The position numbers and the translations under genes are program-made. Shown in pieces: positions 25,455 to 33,574 of a stretch of DNA of 64,000 nucleotides (position 1 is its first letter; each line of letters begins with the position of its first letter). Source of the stretch: Frigoribacterium sp. PhB116 (GTDB lineage: Bacteria > Actinomycetota > Actinomycetes > Actinomycetales > Microbacteriaceae); contig NZ_SOBE01000001.1 in NCBI RefSeq assembly GCF_004364285.1, positions 1,302,001-1,366,000 of the forward strand, given 5' to 3'. The notes beneath the pieces are model-generated. The model made no database searches, was not told the origin of the DNA, and was given only the letters and a program-made list of their open reading frames with translations.

Positions 25455-25549
25455 GCACCGCCTAGCCCCGCGTCGGCCGAAGGGCCCGCCCCGGCACCGC
25501 CTCGCGGGGCGAGGCCACCTCGGGCTGGCTCTTCGTCACCCCGACCATC

Positions 25550-26560
25550 GTGGTCCTCGGGCTGTTCCTGCTCGTGCCGATGGTGATGGCCCTGTGGGTC
25601 AGCGTCTCGGACTGGAGCGGTCGCGGCTCGCCCTTCAGCTCCTCCGTCGGCTTCGTCGGCCTGCAGAACTACGACGACCTCGTGAACGGAGGCGGGCTGG
25701 CGGCCCGCGACTTCGGCATCTCCCTGCGCAACAACGCCTGGTACGTCGTCTTCGTCGTGCCGATCCAGACCGCGGTCTCGCTGTTCCTCGCAGTGCTGGT
25801 CAACCGGCAGGTGCTGCGCGGCCGGGGCTTCTTCCGCACCGCGTTCTACTTCCCGTCCGTGACGAGCTCGGTCGCGATCACCGTGGTGTGGCTGTTCCTG
25901 TTCACGCAGACCGGCGCCGTGAACCGCGCCCTGTCGTGGCTCGGGATCGAGGGGCCGGCCTGGTTCCAGGACCCGAGCGGCGTCGTCCACAACGCCCTCG
26001 GCGCGATCGGCGTCACCGGCCCCGCGTTCCTCACCGACCACGACCTGCTCGGCGTGAGCTGGTGGGACTGGTTCGCCGGCCCCTCCGTCGCCATGAGCGC
26101 CTTCGTGCTGATGGCCGTCTTCACGACGAGCGGCACCTTCATGCTGCTGTTCATCGCTGCGCTGCAGAACCTCGGCGGCGACGTGCAGGAGGCGGCGATG
26201 ATGGACGGCGCGAACGCCTGGCAGCGCTTCTGGCGCGTCACCCTGCCGCAGCTGCGGCCGACGCTGTTCACGGTGCTGACGCTCGGCCTGATCGGCACCT
26301 GGCAGGTCTTCGACCAGATCTACACCGGCACACAGGGCGGGCCCGCGAAGACGACGCTGACGCCCTCGTACCTCTCGTACACCTCGGCCTTCGCCGGGCA
26401 GGACTGGGGCCGCGGCGCGGCCATCGCGTTCGTGCTCTTCGCGATCATCGTCGTGCTCACGATCGTGCAGCGCGCGGTGCTGCGCGAGCGGCCGGTGTCC
26501 CGACGGCGGATGTCGCTCTACGAACCGACGTCCTCGACGACGAAGGAGGCAGGCCGATGA
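25550..26560 (+). CDS. Sugar ABC transporter permease 1 (MalF type); N-terminus interrupted by an amber codon
   Basis: The reading frame encodes a MalF-type permease with the EAA loop EAAMMDGANAWQRFWRVTLPQ. Its natural start should be GTG 25451, overlapping the binding-protein stop as GTGA, but that frame reads GTG AGC ACC GCC TAG: an amber stop is codon 5. After the TAG the frame is open to 26560, and codons 25466-25549 read like a normal permease N-terminus (PRVGRRARPGTASRGE, then TSGWLFVTPTIV) with no ATG, GTG or TTG. The first possible restart is GTG 25550, inside TM helix 1, with no ribosome site. Either this is a nonsense mutation, a sequencing error or a gene that relies on reinitiation or readthrough. 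The coordinates given are the longest stop-free frame with a start. Confidence 0.7.
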   Translation: MVLGLFLLVPMVMALWVSVSDWSGRGSPFSSSVGFVGLQNYDDLVNGGGLAARDFGISLRNNAWYVVFVVPIQTAVSLFLAVLVNRQVLRGRGFFRTAFYFPSVTSSVAITVVWLFLFTQTGAVNRALSWLGIEGPAWFQDPSGVVHNALGAIGVTGPAFLTDHDLLGVSWWDWFAGPSVAMSAFVLMAVFTTSGTFMLLFIAALQNLGGDVQEAAMMDGANAWQRFWRVTLPQLRPTLFTVLTLGLIGTWQVFDQIYTGTQGGPAKTTLTPSYLSYTSAFAGQDWGRGAAIAFVLFAIIVVLTIVQRAVLRERPVSRRRMSLYEPTSSTTKEAGR

Positions 26561-27492
26561 CCGCCACGGCTCCCGTCACCGACCTCGTCGGCACCGGCCG
26601 GCCCGCCGGGCCTCCCCCGTCGTCCTCTGCTGCGGACCGCAAGGGTCCTCGTCCGCCGCGCGGCACCTCCTCGCTGGTGTCGTCGTCGGTGCTCTACGCG
26701 GCGCTGGTCGCGCTGGCGCTCGTCTACATCGTGCCGTTCCTGGTGAGCGTGGCGACGTCGTTCAAGACCGACGCGGACGCGGCGGCCGACCCGCTCTCGC
26801 TGGTGCCCGCGACCTGGACGACGGCGGCGTTCCAGACGCTCTTCGTCAACAGCGACTTCCCGACCTGGGCGACGAACAGCGCGATCGTGGCGGTGTTCGT
26901 GACGGCGGGCCGCGTGTTCTTCGACTCGCTGGCGGGCTACGCGCTGGCCCGGCTGCGGTTCCGCGGGCGGGGCGTCGTGTTCGCCGCGCTGATCGGCGTC
27001 ATGGCGGTGCCGAGCGTGGTGCTGCTGATCCCGAAGTTCCTGGTGATCAACCAGCTCGGCATCTACGACTCGTACGCCGGCATGATCATCCCGCTGCTCG
27101 TCGACGCGGCCGGGGTGTTCATCATGAAGAACTTCTTCGAGTCGATCCCGCCGAGCGTCGAGGAGCAGGCCCGGATCGACGGCGCCGGCACGTTCCGTGT
27201 CTTCTGGTCGATCGTGCTGCCGATGGCCCGTCCCGCGCTGGTCACGATCGTCATCCTGTCGTTCCAGGGGTCGTGGAACGAGCTCTCGCACTTCATCATC
27301 TCGACCCAGTCGCCCGAGCTGACGACCCTCACGAAGGGCGTCGCGGGGCTCGCCTCCGGGCAGCTCAGCCAGGGCAGCCAGTACCCGGTGAAGCTCGCCG
27401 CCGCGGTCGTCATGACCATCCCCGTCGCCGTGATCTTCTTCGTGTTCCAGCGCCAGATCATGAACAGCAGCGACGGGGCCGTGAAGGAGTGA
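26557..27492 (+). CDS. Sugar ABC transporter permease 2 (MalG type)
   Basis: This 311-residue protein starts at ATG 26557, overlapping the upstream TGA, with AAGGAGG about eight bases before. Six helices are predicted. The EAA loop reads EEQARIDGAGTFRVFWSIVLPMARPA. A disordered, Pro/Ser-rich head of 40 residues precedes helix 1. With the binding protein and permease 1 it forms a carbohydrate uptake type-1 importer; no ATPase gene is present, so a shared MsiK/UgpC-type ATPase is expected. Confidence 0.93.
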   Translation: MTATAPVTDLVGTGRPAGPPPSSSAADRKGPRPPRGTSSLVSSSVLYAALVALALVYIVPFLVSVATSFKTDADAAADPLSLVPATWTTAAFQTLFVNSDFPTWATNSAIVAVFVTAGRVFFDSLAGYALARLRFRGRGVVFAALIGVMAVPSVVLLIPKFLVINQLGIYDSYAGMIIPLLVDAAGVFIMKNFFESIPPSVEEQARIDGAGTFRVFWSIVLPMARPALVTIVILSFQGSWNELSHFIISTQSPELTTLTKGVAGLASGQLSQGSQYPVKLAAAVVMTIPVAVIFFVFQRQIMNSSDGAVKE

Positions 27493-27498
27493 GGGCAG

Positions 27499-27527
27499 GG
27501 AGCCGGCCCTCCACCGGGGCCGGCTCC
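27499..27527 (+). terminator. Hairpin after permease 2
   Basis: GGAGCCGGCCC (27499-27509) and GGGCCGGCTCC (27517-27527) form a perfect 11-bp stem with a 7-nt loop, seven bases after the stop. It could reduce expression of the downstream glycosidase relative to the transporter. Confidence 0.65.
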
Positions 27528-27588
27528 GTCCCGCTCACGCCCGCAGCACCTCCCCCGCACGCCCCTCAGCGCAAGGACCTCTCCCGTC

Positions 27589-29679
27589 ATGACCGACACC
27601 ACGTCACGACCCACGACCGTCGCCGACTCAGGCGCCGCAGCCGCCGACGCCGCGTCGGCCACGTCGGCCCCTTCGGCCGAGCCGCTCCAGCCGTTCCTCG
27701 CCGCCGAGACCGTGGTGCTCAAGGCGCCCGCCCAGGCCTGGTCCGACTCGACCGGCGCGATGGGCGGCGCTGCGATCCACGGCGTCTGGGCCGGCGACAC
27801 CCGCGTGCTGCGCGGGCACCGGGTCGAGGTCCGGGGCAGCAGGGTCGAGACGATCGCCTCGGTGCCGCTCGGCGCCTCCTCGATCCGGTTCGAGTCGCTG
27901 CTGCGCGGCCTCGACGACCACGGGGCCGACCCCGACGTGCGGCTGTCGCTGCTGCGCGAGGTCGGCACCGGCGGGGTCCGCGAGACGCTCACGGCGACGT
28001 CGCGCCTGGCTCGCGAGCTCGACGTCGTGCTGACCGTGGCGGTGCAGCCCGACGCGTCGTCGATGGACGAGGTGAAGGCGGGGCTGCCGGCCGTGCCGCC
28101 GCGTGACCTGCGGGTCGACGGGGTACGCGCCTCCTGGTCGGGCGGCGACGCCGTGACGACGCTGACGCTGACCGGCGCAGGGAGCGCGGCGGGCGGGGCC
28201 GACGACGGAGGCGAGACGGTCAGCGCGGACGCAGGAGGCGCGGTGCGGATCGAGGCCACCGCCGACGGCGAGCTGCGGCTGACCTGGCACCTGCGCGTGC
28301 CGGCCCGGGGTGCCGCCTCGGCCGGGCTCGAGCTCACGACGGTGCTCGACGGCGCGGTCGTGGCCGGCGTCGAGGGCGACCAGCGCTGGGGCGCCCTCGA
28401 CCCTGCGCCGCACGACGACCGCCTGGCACGCTGGCTCGACCAGGCGCTCGGCGACCTGTCCGCGCTCCGCATGACGACGACCGACCGACCCGACGACGTG
28501 TTCTTCGCCGCGGGCGCCCCCTGGTTCTTCACCCTCTTCGGCCGCGACTCGCTCTGGGCTGCGCGGCTGGCGCTGCCGCTCGACCCCGACCTCCGCGTGG
28601 GCCTGGGCGTCGCGGCCGGCACCCTGCGCGTGCTCGCCGGCCTGCAGGGCACGCGCGAGGTCGCGGCGAGCGCCGAGCAGCCCGGCAAGGTCATGCACGA
28701 GCTGCGGCAGCGGCCGCTCGAGATCCACGGGGAGGGCGTCACGCTCGCGCCCCTCTACTACGGCACGGTCGACGCGACGGCGCTCTGGATCTGCCTGCTG
28801 CACGACGCGTGGCGAGCGGGCCTCCCCGACGACGAGGTGCGGGCCCTGCTGCCGCACCTGGAGGCGGCGCTCGACTGGATGCGCGACCACGGCGACAGCG
28901 ACGGCGACGGCCTGCTCGAGTACGTCGACGAGACCGGCCACGGCCTGTCGAACCAGGGCTGGAAGGACTCGGGCGACAGCGTCCAGTGGAGCGACGGGCG
29001 CCTCGCCGACGGCCCGATCGCGCTGTGCGAGGTGCAGGCCTACGCGCACGAGGCGGCGGTGCACGGCGCCGATCTGCTCGACGCGTTCGACCGCCCCGGG
29101 GCCGACGAGTGGCGCGGCTGGGCCGACCGGCTGCGGACGGCGTTCCGTGAGCGCTTCTGGGTCACGGACGCGCGAGGCAGGTTCCCTGCCGTCGCCCTCG
29201 ACGCCGACAAGCGCGCGGTCGACACGGTCACGAGCAACATCGGGCACCTGCTCGGCACCGGACTGCTCGACGCCGACGAGGAGTCGCTGGTCGCCGCCCG
29301 CCTCGCCGGCCCCGAGCTCGCGAGCGGCTTCGGCCTCCGCACGCTCAGCTCGGACGCGGCCGGCTTCTGGCCCCTCGGCTACCACCTCGGCACCGTCTGG
29401 ACCCACGACACCGCCGTCGCGGTCGCCGGCCTCGCCGCGACGCACCACCACGAGGAGGCGCGTCTGCTGTCCGAGGGACTGCTCGCCGCGGCGCCGTGGT
29501 TCGGCTACCGCATGCCCGAGCTGCACGGGGGCGACGCCGCGGCCGACGTGCCCGCGCCGGTGCCGTACCCGGCGTCGTGCCGGCCGCAGGCGTGGTCGGC
29601 GGCCGCGGCCGTCGCGGTGTGGGCGGCGACGTCGCGCGCGTGCGCTTGCGGCGACGCCGGCGACGCCGGCGGGGCCTAG
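27589..29679 (+). CDS. Glycogen-debranching-type glycosidase (amylo-alpha-1,6-glucosidase family)
   Basis: This 696-residue cytoplasmic protein has an N-terminal beta-rich glycogen-debranching domain (about 35-280; IHGVWAGDTRVLRGHRVEV) followed by an (alpha/alpha)6-barrel (about 290-660) with APWFFTLFGRDSLWAAR, QPGKVMHELRQRPLEIHGEG, NQGWKDSGDSVQW and FGLRTLSSDAAGFWPLGYHLGTVW. This layout is common in actinobacterial proteins encoded with sugar ABC importers. It probably hydrolyses the imported oligosaccharide. The tail is cysteine- and glycine-rich (SRACACGDAGDAGGA), unlike the rest. Confidence 0.85.
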   Translation: MTDTTSRPTTVADSGAAAADAASATSAPSAEPLQPFLAAETVVLKAPAQAWSDSTGAMGGAAIHGVWAGDTRVLRGHRVEVRGSRVETIASVPLGASSIRFESLLRGLDDHGADPDVRLSLLREVGTGGVRETLTATSRLARELDVVLTVAVQPDASSMDEVKAGLPAVPPRDLRVDGVRASWSGGDAVTTLTLTGAGSAAGGADDGGETVSADAGGAVRIEATADGELRLTWHLRVPARGAASAGLELTTVLDGAVVAGVEGDQRWGALDPAPHDDRLARWLDQALGDLSALRMTTTDRPDDVFFAAGAPWFFTLFGRDSLWAARLALPLDPDLRVGLGVAAGTLRVLAGLQGTREVAASAEQPGKVMHELRQRPLEIHGEGVTLAPLYYGTVDATALWICLLHDAWRAGLPDDEVRALLPHLEAALDWMRDHGDSDGDGLLEYVDETGHGLSNQGWKDSGDSVQWSDGRLADGPIALCEVQAYAHEAAVHGADLLDAFDRPGADEWRGWADRLRTAFRERFWVTDARGRFPAVALDADKRAVDTVTSNIGHLLGTGLLDADEESLVAARLAGPELASGFGLRTLSSDAAGFWPLGYHLGTVWTHDTAVAVAGLAATHHHEEARLLSEGLLAAAPWFGYRMPELHGGDAAADVPAPVPYPASCRPQAWSAAAAVAVWAATSRACACGDAGDAGGA

Positions 29680-29710
29680 GGCCGCCGGGGCCGCCGGGGC
29701 CAGCCGGGGC

Positions 29711-29730
29711 CAGCCGCCCCGCTGCGGCTG
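29711..29730 (+). terminator. Hairpin after the debranching glycosidase gene
   Basis: CAGCCGC (29711-29717) and GCGGCTG (29724-29730) form a 7-bp stem with a 6-nt loop. It follows a run of four imperfect GGCCGCCGG/GGCCAGCCGG units beginning at the stop codon. Confidence 0.45.
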
Positions 29731-29800
29731 ACCGCGCCCGCGCCTAGGGACGCGGCCACCGCCTCCTTCCGGGCTCGACCCTGCTCGGCCCAGTGGGTTC

Positions 29801-29946
29801 GGCGGGTTCCTGTGGCCGACGGCGGGTCAGCGCCCACCCGCCGCGGACGACGGGGACCCGCCGACCTCGCGCTGCCACCCGCCGCGGACGACGGGGACCC
29901 GTCGACTGCGAGCAACGGCCCGCCGCGGACGACAGCGACCCGCCGA
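29801..29946. repeat. Cluster of four copies of an intergenic repeat (one inverted, three direct)
   Basis: Three direct copies of a unit close to ACCCGCCGCGGACGACGGGG plus ACCCGCCGA lie at 29836-29865, 29877-29906 and 29918-29946; an inverted, more diverged copy is at 29801-29827. The inverted copy and the first direct copy face each other across about 8 nt and could form a long hairpin. The same unit recurs at 39877-39960. The cluster sits between the convergent glycosidase and TetR genes. Confidence 0.75.
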
Positions 29947-29969
29947 AGGCAACTGCCGATCCGCTCAGG

Positions 29970-30557
29970 TCACGACGACCGCGGGGCGCTCCGGAGCGCG
30001 AGCTCCCAGACGAGCCGGACGTGGGCGGACATGTCGGTCGACGGGTCGAGCATCCACTGCAGCTGCATGCCGTCGCTGACCGCCATCATCACGGCGGCCA
30101 GCTTCTCGACGTCGAGGTCGGCGGGAATGTCGCCGCGGGCCTGGCGCTCGCGCATGGTCTGGGTCAGCAGGGTGCGGAAGCGGACGTAGCGCTCGGCGAA
30201 CCAGGCGTGCGCCGGATGCGCCGGGTCGCTGGTCGCGGCCGCGGACAGGCTCGTGAAGAGCTGCACCATGCCCGGTGTCCGCGCGTTGCGCTGGATGACC
30301 AGCAGGAACTGGTCGATGACGTCGAGCCCCGCGGCTCGCTCGGCGTCCTCGTCGTCGCGCACCGTGAGGATGGCGAGGAACAGCGCCTCCTTGCTGCCGA
30401 AGTGGTGCAGCAGACCCGCCTGGGTCAGGTCGACGGCGTCGGCGAGCTCGCGCACCGAGGTGCCCCGCATCCCGTTCCGGTCGACGACCTCGAGGGCCGT
30501 CCGGAGGATCTCCTCACGCTTGGCCACGCCCTTCGCGTACGGACCCCGGCGTGCCAT
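29970..30557 (-). CDS. TetR family transcriptional regulator
   Basis: This 195-residue protein starts with ATG 30557 (MARRGPYAKGVAKREEILRT). The N-terminal HTH is TSVRELADAVDLTQAGLLHH FGSKEAL. The C-terminal domain is helical and resembles that of regulators linked to efflux or catabolic genes. It lies downstream of the MFS efflux gene on the same strand, separated by a terminator, so it may be its own unit. Confidence 0.9.
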   Translation of the reverse strand: MARRGPYAKGVAKREEILRTALEVVDRNGMRGTSVRELADAVDLTQAGLLHHFGSKEALFLAILTVRDDEDAERAAGLDVIDQFLLVIQRNARTPGMVQLFTSLSAAATSDPAHPAHAWFAERYVRFRTLLTQTMRERQARGDIPADLDVEKLAAVMMAVSDGMQLQWMLDPSTDMSAHVRLVWELALRSAPRSS

Positions 30558-30596
30558 GCGGCCAAGGCTATCCGGTGCGGTCCGCCGGACGCGGGA

Positions 30597-30639
30597 GAGC
30601 CCCCGTCGACGTCGCCTCGGAGGCGGTCGGCGGGGGCTC
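30597..30639 (-). terminator. Hairpin between the DHA2-type MFS gene and the TetR gene
   Basis: Arms GAGCCCCCG (from 30597) and CGGGGGCTC (to 30639), with inner GCCTC/GAGGC pairing, form an imperfect stem about 20 bp after the MFS stop on the minus strand. Confidence 0.6.
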
Positions 30640-30660
30640 CGTGCGTCCGGGCCGGCGGGG

Positions 30661-32217
30661 CTAGTGCGCGACGACCGGCTCGGGAGCCGGCGAGCCCGCA
30701 CCCGCGTCCGCGGCGCCGGTGTCGCCCGCCTCGCCCGCCCGGGCGGCCGCGGCCTCGGCCCGGGCCCGCGTGTCGGCCTTCGTGCGGAACAGCGTCACCG
30801 CGAGGACGGCGCCGAGCAGGAAGAAGCCGGCACCCCACGAGTACGCCGTCGCGTAGCCGTGCACCGCCGCCTCGGCCGCCGTGCGGGCGTCGGCGGGCAG
30901 GTGCGACGCGACGTAGCCCGTCGCCGCCGTGGCCGCGAGGGTGTTGAGCAGGGCGGTGCCGATCGAGCCGCCTACCTGCTGGCCCGTGTTGACCATCGCG
31001 GAGGCGACTCCTGCATGTCCTCGGTCGACGCCCAGGGTGGCCGTCTGGATCGAGGCGGGCATGATCGAGCCCATGCCGAAGCCGAGCACCATCAGCGCCG
31101 GCAGCACGTCGCGGGCGTAGGTGCTGTCGAGGCCGAGACGGGTCAGGTAGAGCATGCCCGCCGCCCCGAGGAGCATGCCGAACGGCACCATGACCTTCGG
31201 CCCCAACCGCGGCACGAAGACGTTCGTCGAGAGCTGGGCGGCGAGGATCAGCATGCCGATCATCGGCAGGAACGAGACGCCCGTCTGGATCGGCGTGTAC
31301 GCCAGCGACGTCTGCAGGTAGTAGGTGACGAACAGGAAGATGCCGAACATGCCGGCCCCGGCGATCGTCACCGACAGGTAGGCCGCGCCGCGGTTGCGGT
31401 CGAGGACGACGCTGAGCGGCAGCAGCGCGTGCTCGGCACGGCGCTGCCACACGACGAACGCGACCAGCAGGACGCCGGAGGCGGCGAGGAAGCCCCAGGT
31501 GAGCGGCGAGCCCCAGCCCTCGGCCTCCGCGTTCGAGAAGCCGTAGACCAGCGAGAAGAGCGCGGCCGAGACGAGCACCGTGCCGGGCACGTCGAGCTTC
31601 GGGCGAGGGCCCTGACGCGGCACGGTGTGCAGGAACATCACGGCGCCGACGACGGCGACGACCGCGATCACGACGTTGATGTAGAGGTTCCAGCGCCAGT
31701 CGGCGTTCTCGGTGAGGACGCCTCCGAGCAGGAGCCCGAGCGCGCCTCCTGCCCCGGCGATCGCGCCGAAGACGCCGAAGGCGCGCGCACGCTCCTTGGG
31801 GACCGTGAACGTGGTGGTGAGGACGGCGAGCGCCGTCGGGGCGAGCAGCGCGCCGAACGCGCCCTGCAGGGCCCGGGCCGCGACGAGCATGCCGAAGCTG
31901 CCCGCGGCGCCGCCGAGGGCCGAGGCGAGCGCGAAGCCGACGAGGCCGATCACGAAGGTGCGCTTGCGGCCCATCAGATCGGAGAGGCGTCCGCCGAGCA
32001 GGAGGAGGCTGCCGAAGGCGAGCGAGTAGGCGGTGACGACCCACTGGCGGTCGCCGTCCGAGAAGCCGAGGTCGGCCTGTGCGCTGGGCAGGGCGATGTT
32101 CACGACGGTCGAGTCGAGCACCACCATGAGCTGGGCCAGCGCGACGGTGGTGAGGGTCCACCAGCGGCGGGACGCCACGGCGGGAGGGCCGCTCGTGGCG
32201 GGTGAGGTCTGGGTCAT
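30661..32217 (-). CDS. DHA2-family (EmrB/QacA-type) MFS drug transporter
   Basis: This 518-residue, 14-helix protein carries the DHA2 motifs LAQLMVVLDSTVVNIALPSAQ near the N-terminus, the motif-A loop GGRLSDLMGRKRTF and the helix 5 motif C-like GAIAGAGGALGLLLGGVLTE. It should export lipophilic or cationic drugs with proton influx. The gene is divergent from a TetR gene at 32314 with a 96-bp intergenic space holding direct repeats of GTTTCGGA, so the TetR protein is its likely repressor. Confidence 0.93.
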   Translation of the reverse strand: MTQTSPATSGPPAVASRRWWTLTTVALAQLMVVLDSTVVNIALPSAQADLGFSDGDRQWVVTAYSLAFGSLLLLGGRLSDLMGRKRTFVIGLVGFALASALGGAAGSFGMLVAARALQGAFGALLAPTALAVLTTTFTVPKERARAFGVFGAIAGAGGALGLLLGGVLTENADWRWNLYINVVIAVVAVVGAVMFLHTVPRQGPRPKLDVPGTVLVSAALFSLVYGFSNAEAEGWGSPLTWGFLAASGVLLVAFVVWQRRAEHALLPLSVVLDRNRGAAYLSVTIAGAGMFGIFLFVTYYLQTSLAYTPIQTGVSFLPMIGMLILAAQLSTNVFVPRLGPKVMVPFGMLLGAAGMLYLTRLGLDSTYARDVLPALMVLGFGMGSIMPASIQTATLGVDRGHAGVASAMVNTGQQVGGSIGTALLNTLAATAATGYVASHLPADARTAAEAAVHGYATAYSWGAGFFLLGAVLAVTLFRTKADTRARAEAAAARAGEAGDTGAADAGAGSPAPEPVVAH

Positions 32218-32225
32218 GTCGGGGA

Positions 32226-32268
32226 CTCTATACGGTCCGCGACAGTTTCGGAACTACCCGGTTTCGGA
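32226..32268. promoter_or_regulatory. Shared promoter/operator region of MFS efflux and TetR genes
   Basis: On the minus strand TATAGA (complement of 32226-32231) is a good -10 box nine bases before the MFS ATG. Two direct copies of GTTTCGGA (32245-32252, 32261-32268) lie 16 bp apart upstream of it and are candidate TetR half-sites. Confidence 0.5.
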
Positions 32269-32313
32269 TATGTCCGCCTAGGATGGGGAAGCCGACGAAG
32301 GAGGCAGGGAGCG

Positions 32314-33003
32314 ATGACGCAGGACGACGCAGCCGTCGAGGTCGAGACTCCCGTCGAGCCCGGATCCGCCGTCGAGGCCGGGACGGCTCCCCCGAAGCTC
32401 GGCCGCAAGCGCGACCCCTCGCGCGACGCCGAGATCCTGCAGGCGGCGATCGACGTGTTGGCCGAGACCGGCTACGACGGGATGACCATCGAGATGGTGG
32501 CGACGCGGGCGAAGGCCGGCAAGGCCACCGTCTACCGGCGCTGGGCGTCCAAGAGCGACCTCGTCATCGACGCCGTGGCTTGCATGAAGGCCGCCCCCGG
32601 TCCCGGCGACCCGGTGGGCCTGCCCGACACCGGCACCCTGCGCGGCGACCTCGTCGCCATGATCAGGCCGCACTCGATCCAGGACAACGAGAAGAAGCTC
32701 AAGGTCATGGCCGGCATCGTCTCGCTGCTCGCCGACAGCCCCGAGCTCGCCGCGGCCGTCAACACGGCGATCGTCCAGCCCCGGGTCGAGATCAACCGCC
32801 GGCTGCTGCAGCGGGCCATCGACCGGGGCGAGATCCCCGCCGACATCGCGATCGACGACCTCGCCCTCATCTCGCCGTCGATGGTCGCCTACCGCACGAT
32901 CATCATGAAGCAGCCGGTCGACCGTGCGTTCCTGCTCGGCCTGATCGACGGCGTCGTCCTGCCCGCCGTGGGGCTCCGCCCGCCCGCCGACCTCGGGGCG
33001 TAG
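32314..33003 (+). CDS. TetR family repressor of the adjacent MFS pump
   Basis: This 229-residue protein has an acidic N-terminal extension of about 35 residues, then the HTH (GMTIEMVATRAKAGKATVYR RWASKSDLV). The C-terminal domain matches the TetR_C-16/11-like ligand pocket by length. Divergent orientation to a DHA2-type pump is the classical TetR/QacA layout; release by the pump substrate is expected. The ATG is preceded by GGAGGCAGGGAGCG. Confidence 0.9.
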   Translation: MTQDDAAVEVETPVEPGSAVEAGTAPPKLGRKRDPSRDAEILQAAIDVLAETGYDGMTIEMVATRAKAGKATVYRRWASKSDLVIDAVACMKAAPGPGDPVGLPDTGTLRGDLVAMIRPHSIQDNEKKLKVMAGIVSLLADSPELAAAVNTAIVQPRVEINRRLLQRAIDRGEIPADIAIDDLALISPSMVAYRTIIMKQPVDRAFLLGLIDGVVLPAVGLRPPADLGA

Positions 33004-33008
33004 GCGAG

Positions 33009-33052
33009 AAGGGACGCGTCAGGGGCGGGCCCACGCCAGCCCGGTCCCTTTT
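33009..33052 (+). terminator. Terminator after the TetR gene with T-tract
   Basis: AAGGGAC (33009-33015) and GTCCCTT (33044-33050) flank a G+C-rich inner region, followed by TT. It lies between convergent genes. Confidence 0.6.
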
Positions 33053-33110
33053 CCCCTACCGGCCTGGCCTCCGTGGTCGGCGACGCCTCCACGGTCGGCG
33101 ACGCCTCCGC

Positions 33111-33494
33111 TCAGCGGAAGGCGCCCAGCTGGCGCTCGACCGGCACGGTCCCCTCGACGACGACGTCGCCGGTGTGCGCGGTGGTGACCGTCTCGATCAG
33201 GACGATCTGCACCTCCTCGTCGGCGATCGGGTTGTGCTGCACCCCGCGGGGCACGACGTGGAACTGGCCCGGGCCGAGCACGACCTCCTGGTCGTCCGGC
33301 AGCTGGATGCGGAGGCGGCCCGAGACGACCAGGAACATCTCGTCCTCGGCGTCGTGAGCGTGCCAGACGAGCTCGCCGAGCAGCTTCGCGACCTTCACGT
33401 ACTGGTCGTTGACCTGCCCGACGACCCGGGGCGTCCAGTGCGCCTCGACCTGGCGCAGCTCGTGGGCGAGGTCGATGCCGCTGATGTCCGTCAT
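33111..33494 (-). CDS. Cupin-domain protein
   Basis: This 127-residue single-domain cupin starts with ATG 33494. Cupin motif 1 is GELVWHAHDAEDEMFLVVSG, with metal ligands His and Glu in place; motif 2 is GPGQFHVVPRGVQHNP with the last histidine. It is therefore likely a metal-binding dioxygenase, isomerase or storage protein. It is the downstream neighbour of the SGNH-like paralogue, with an 80-bp gap. Confidence 0.9.
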   Translation of the reverse strand: MTDISGIDLAHELRQVEAHWTPRVVGQVNDQYVKVAKLLGELVWHAHDAEDEMFLVVSGRLRIQLPDDQEVVLGPGQFHVVPRGVQHNPIADEEVQIVLIETVTTAHTGDVVVEGTVPVERQLGAFR

Positions 33495-33574
33495 GAGGCC
33501 ATCCTGCCGTGCGGGCGCGCCCCTGCGTCGGACGGTGCCCGTCGGGCTCCCGCCACCGGTCGCAGACCGGCGCC

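Noticed and set aside
27628-29526. 632-codon minus-strand frame opposite the debranching glycosidase
   Set aside because: The sense product has clear glycosidase motifs; the antisense translation has only low-complexity Arg/Val/Gly runs.
29801-29946. CRISPR array from the 29-bp direct repeats
   Set aside because: Spacing is only 11-12 bp, copies differ, one copy is inverted, and no cas gene is present.
30253-32205. 650-codon plus-strand frame opposite the MFS pump
   Set aside because: Antisense shadow of a well-defined 14-helix transporter; Arg/Glu/Asp-rich with no recognisable fold.
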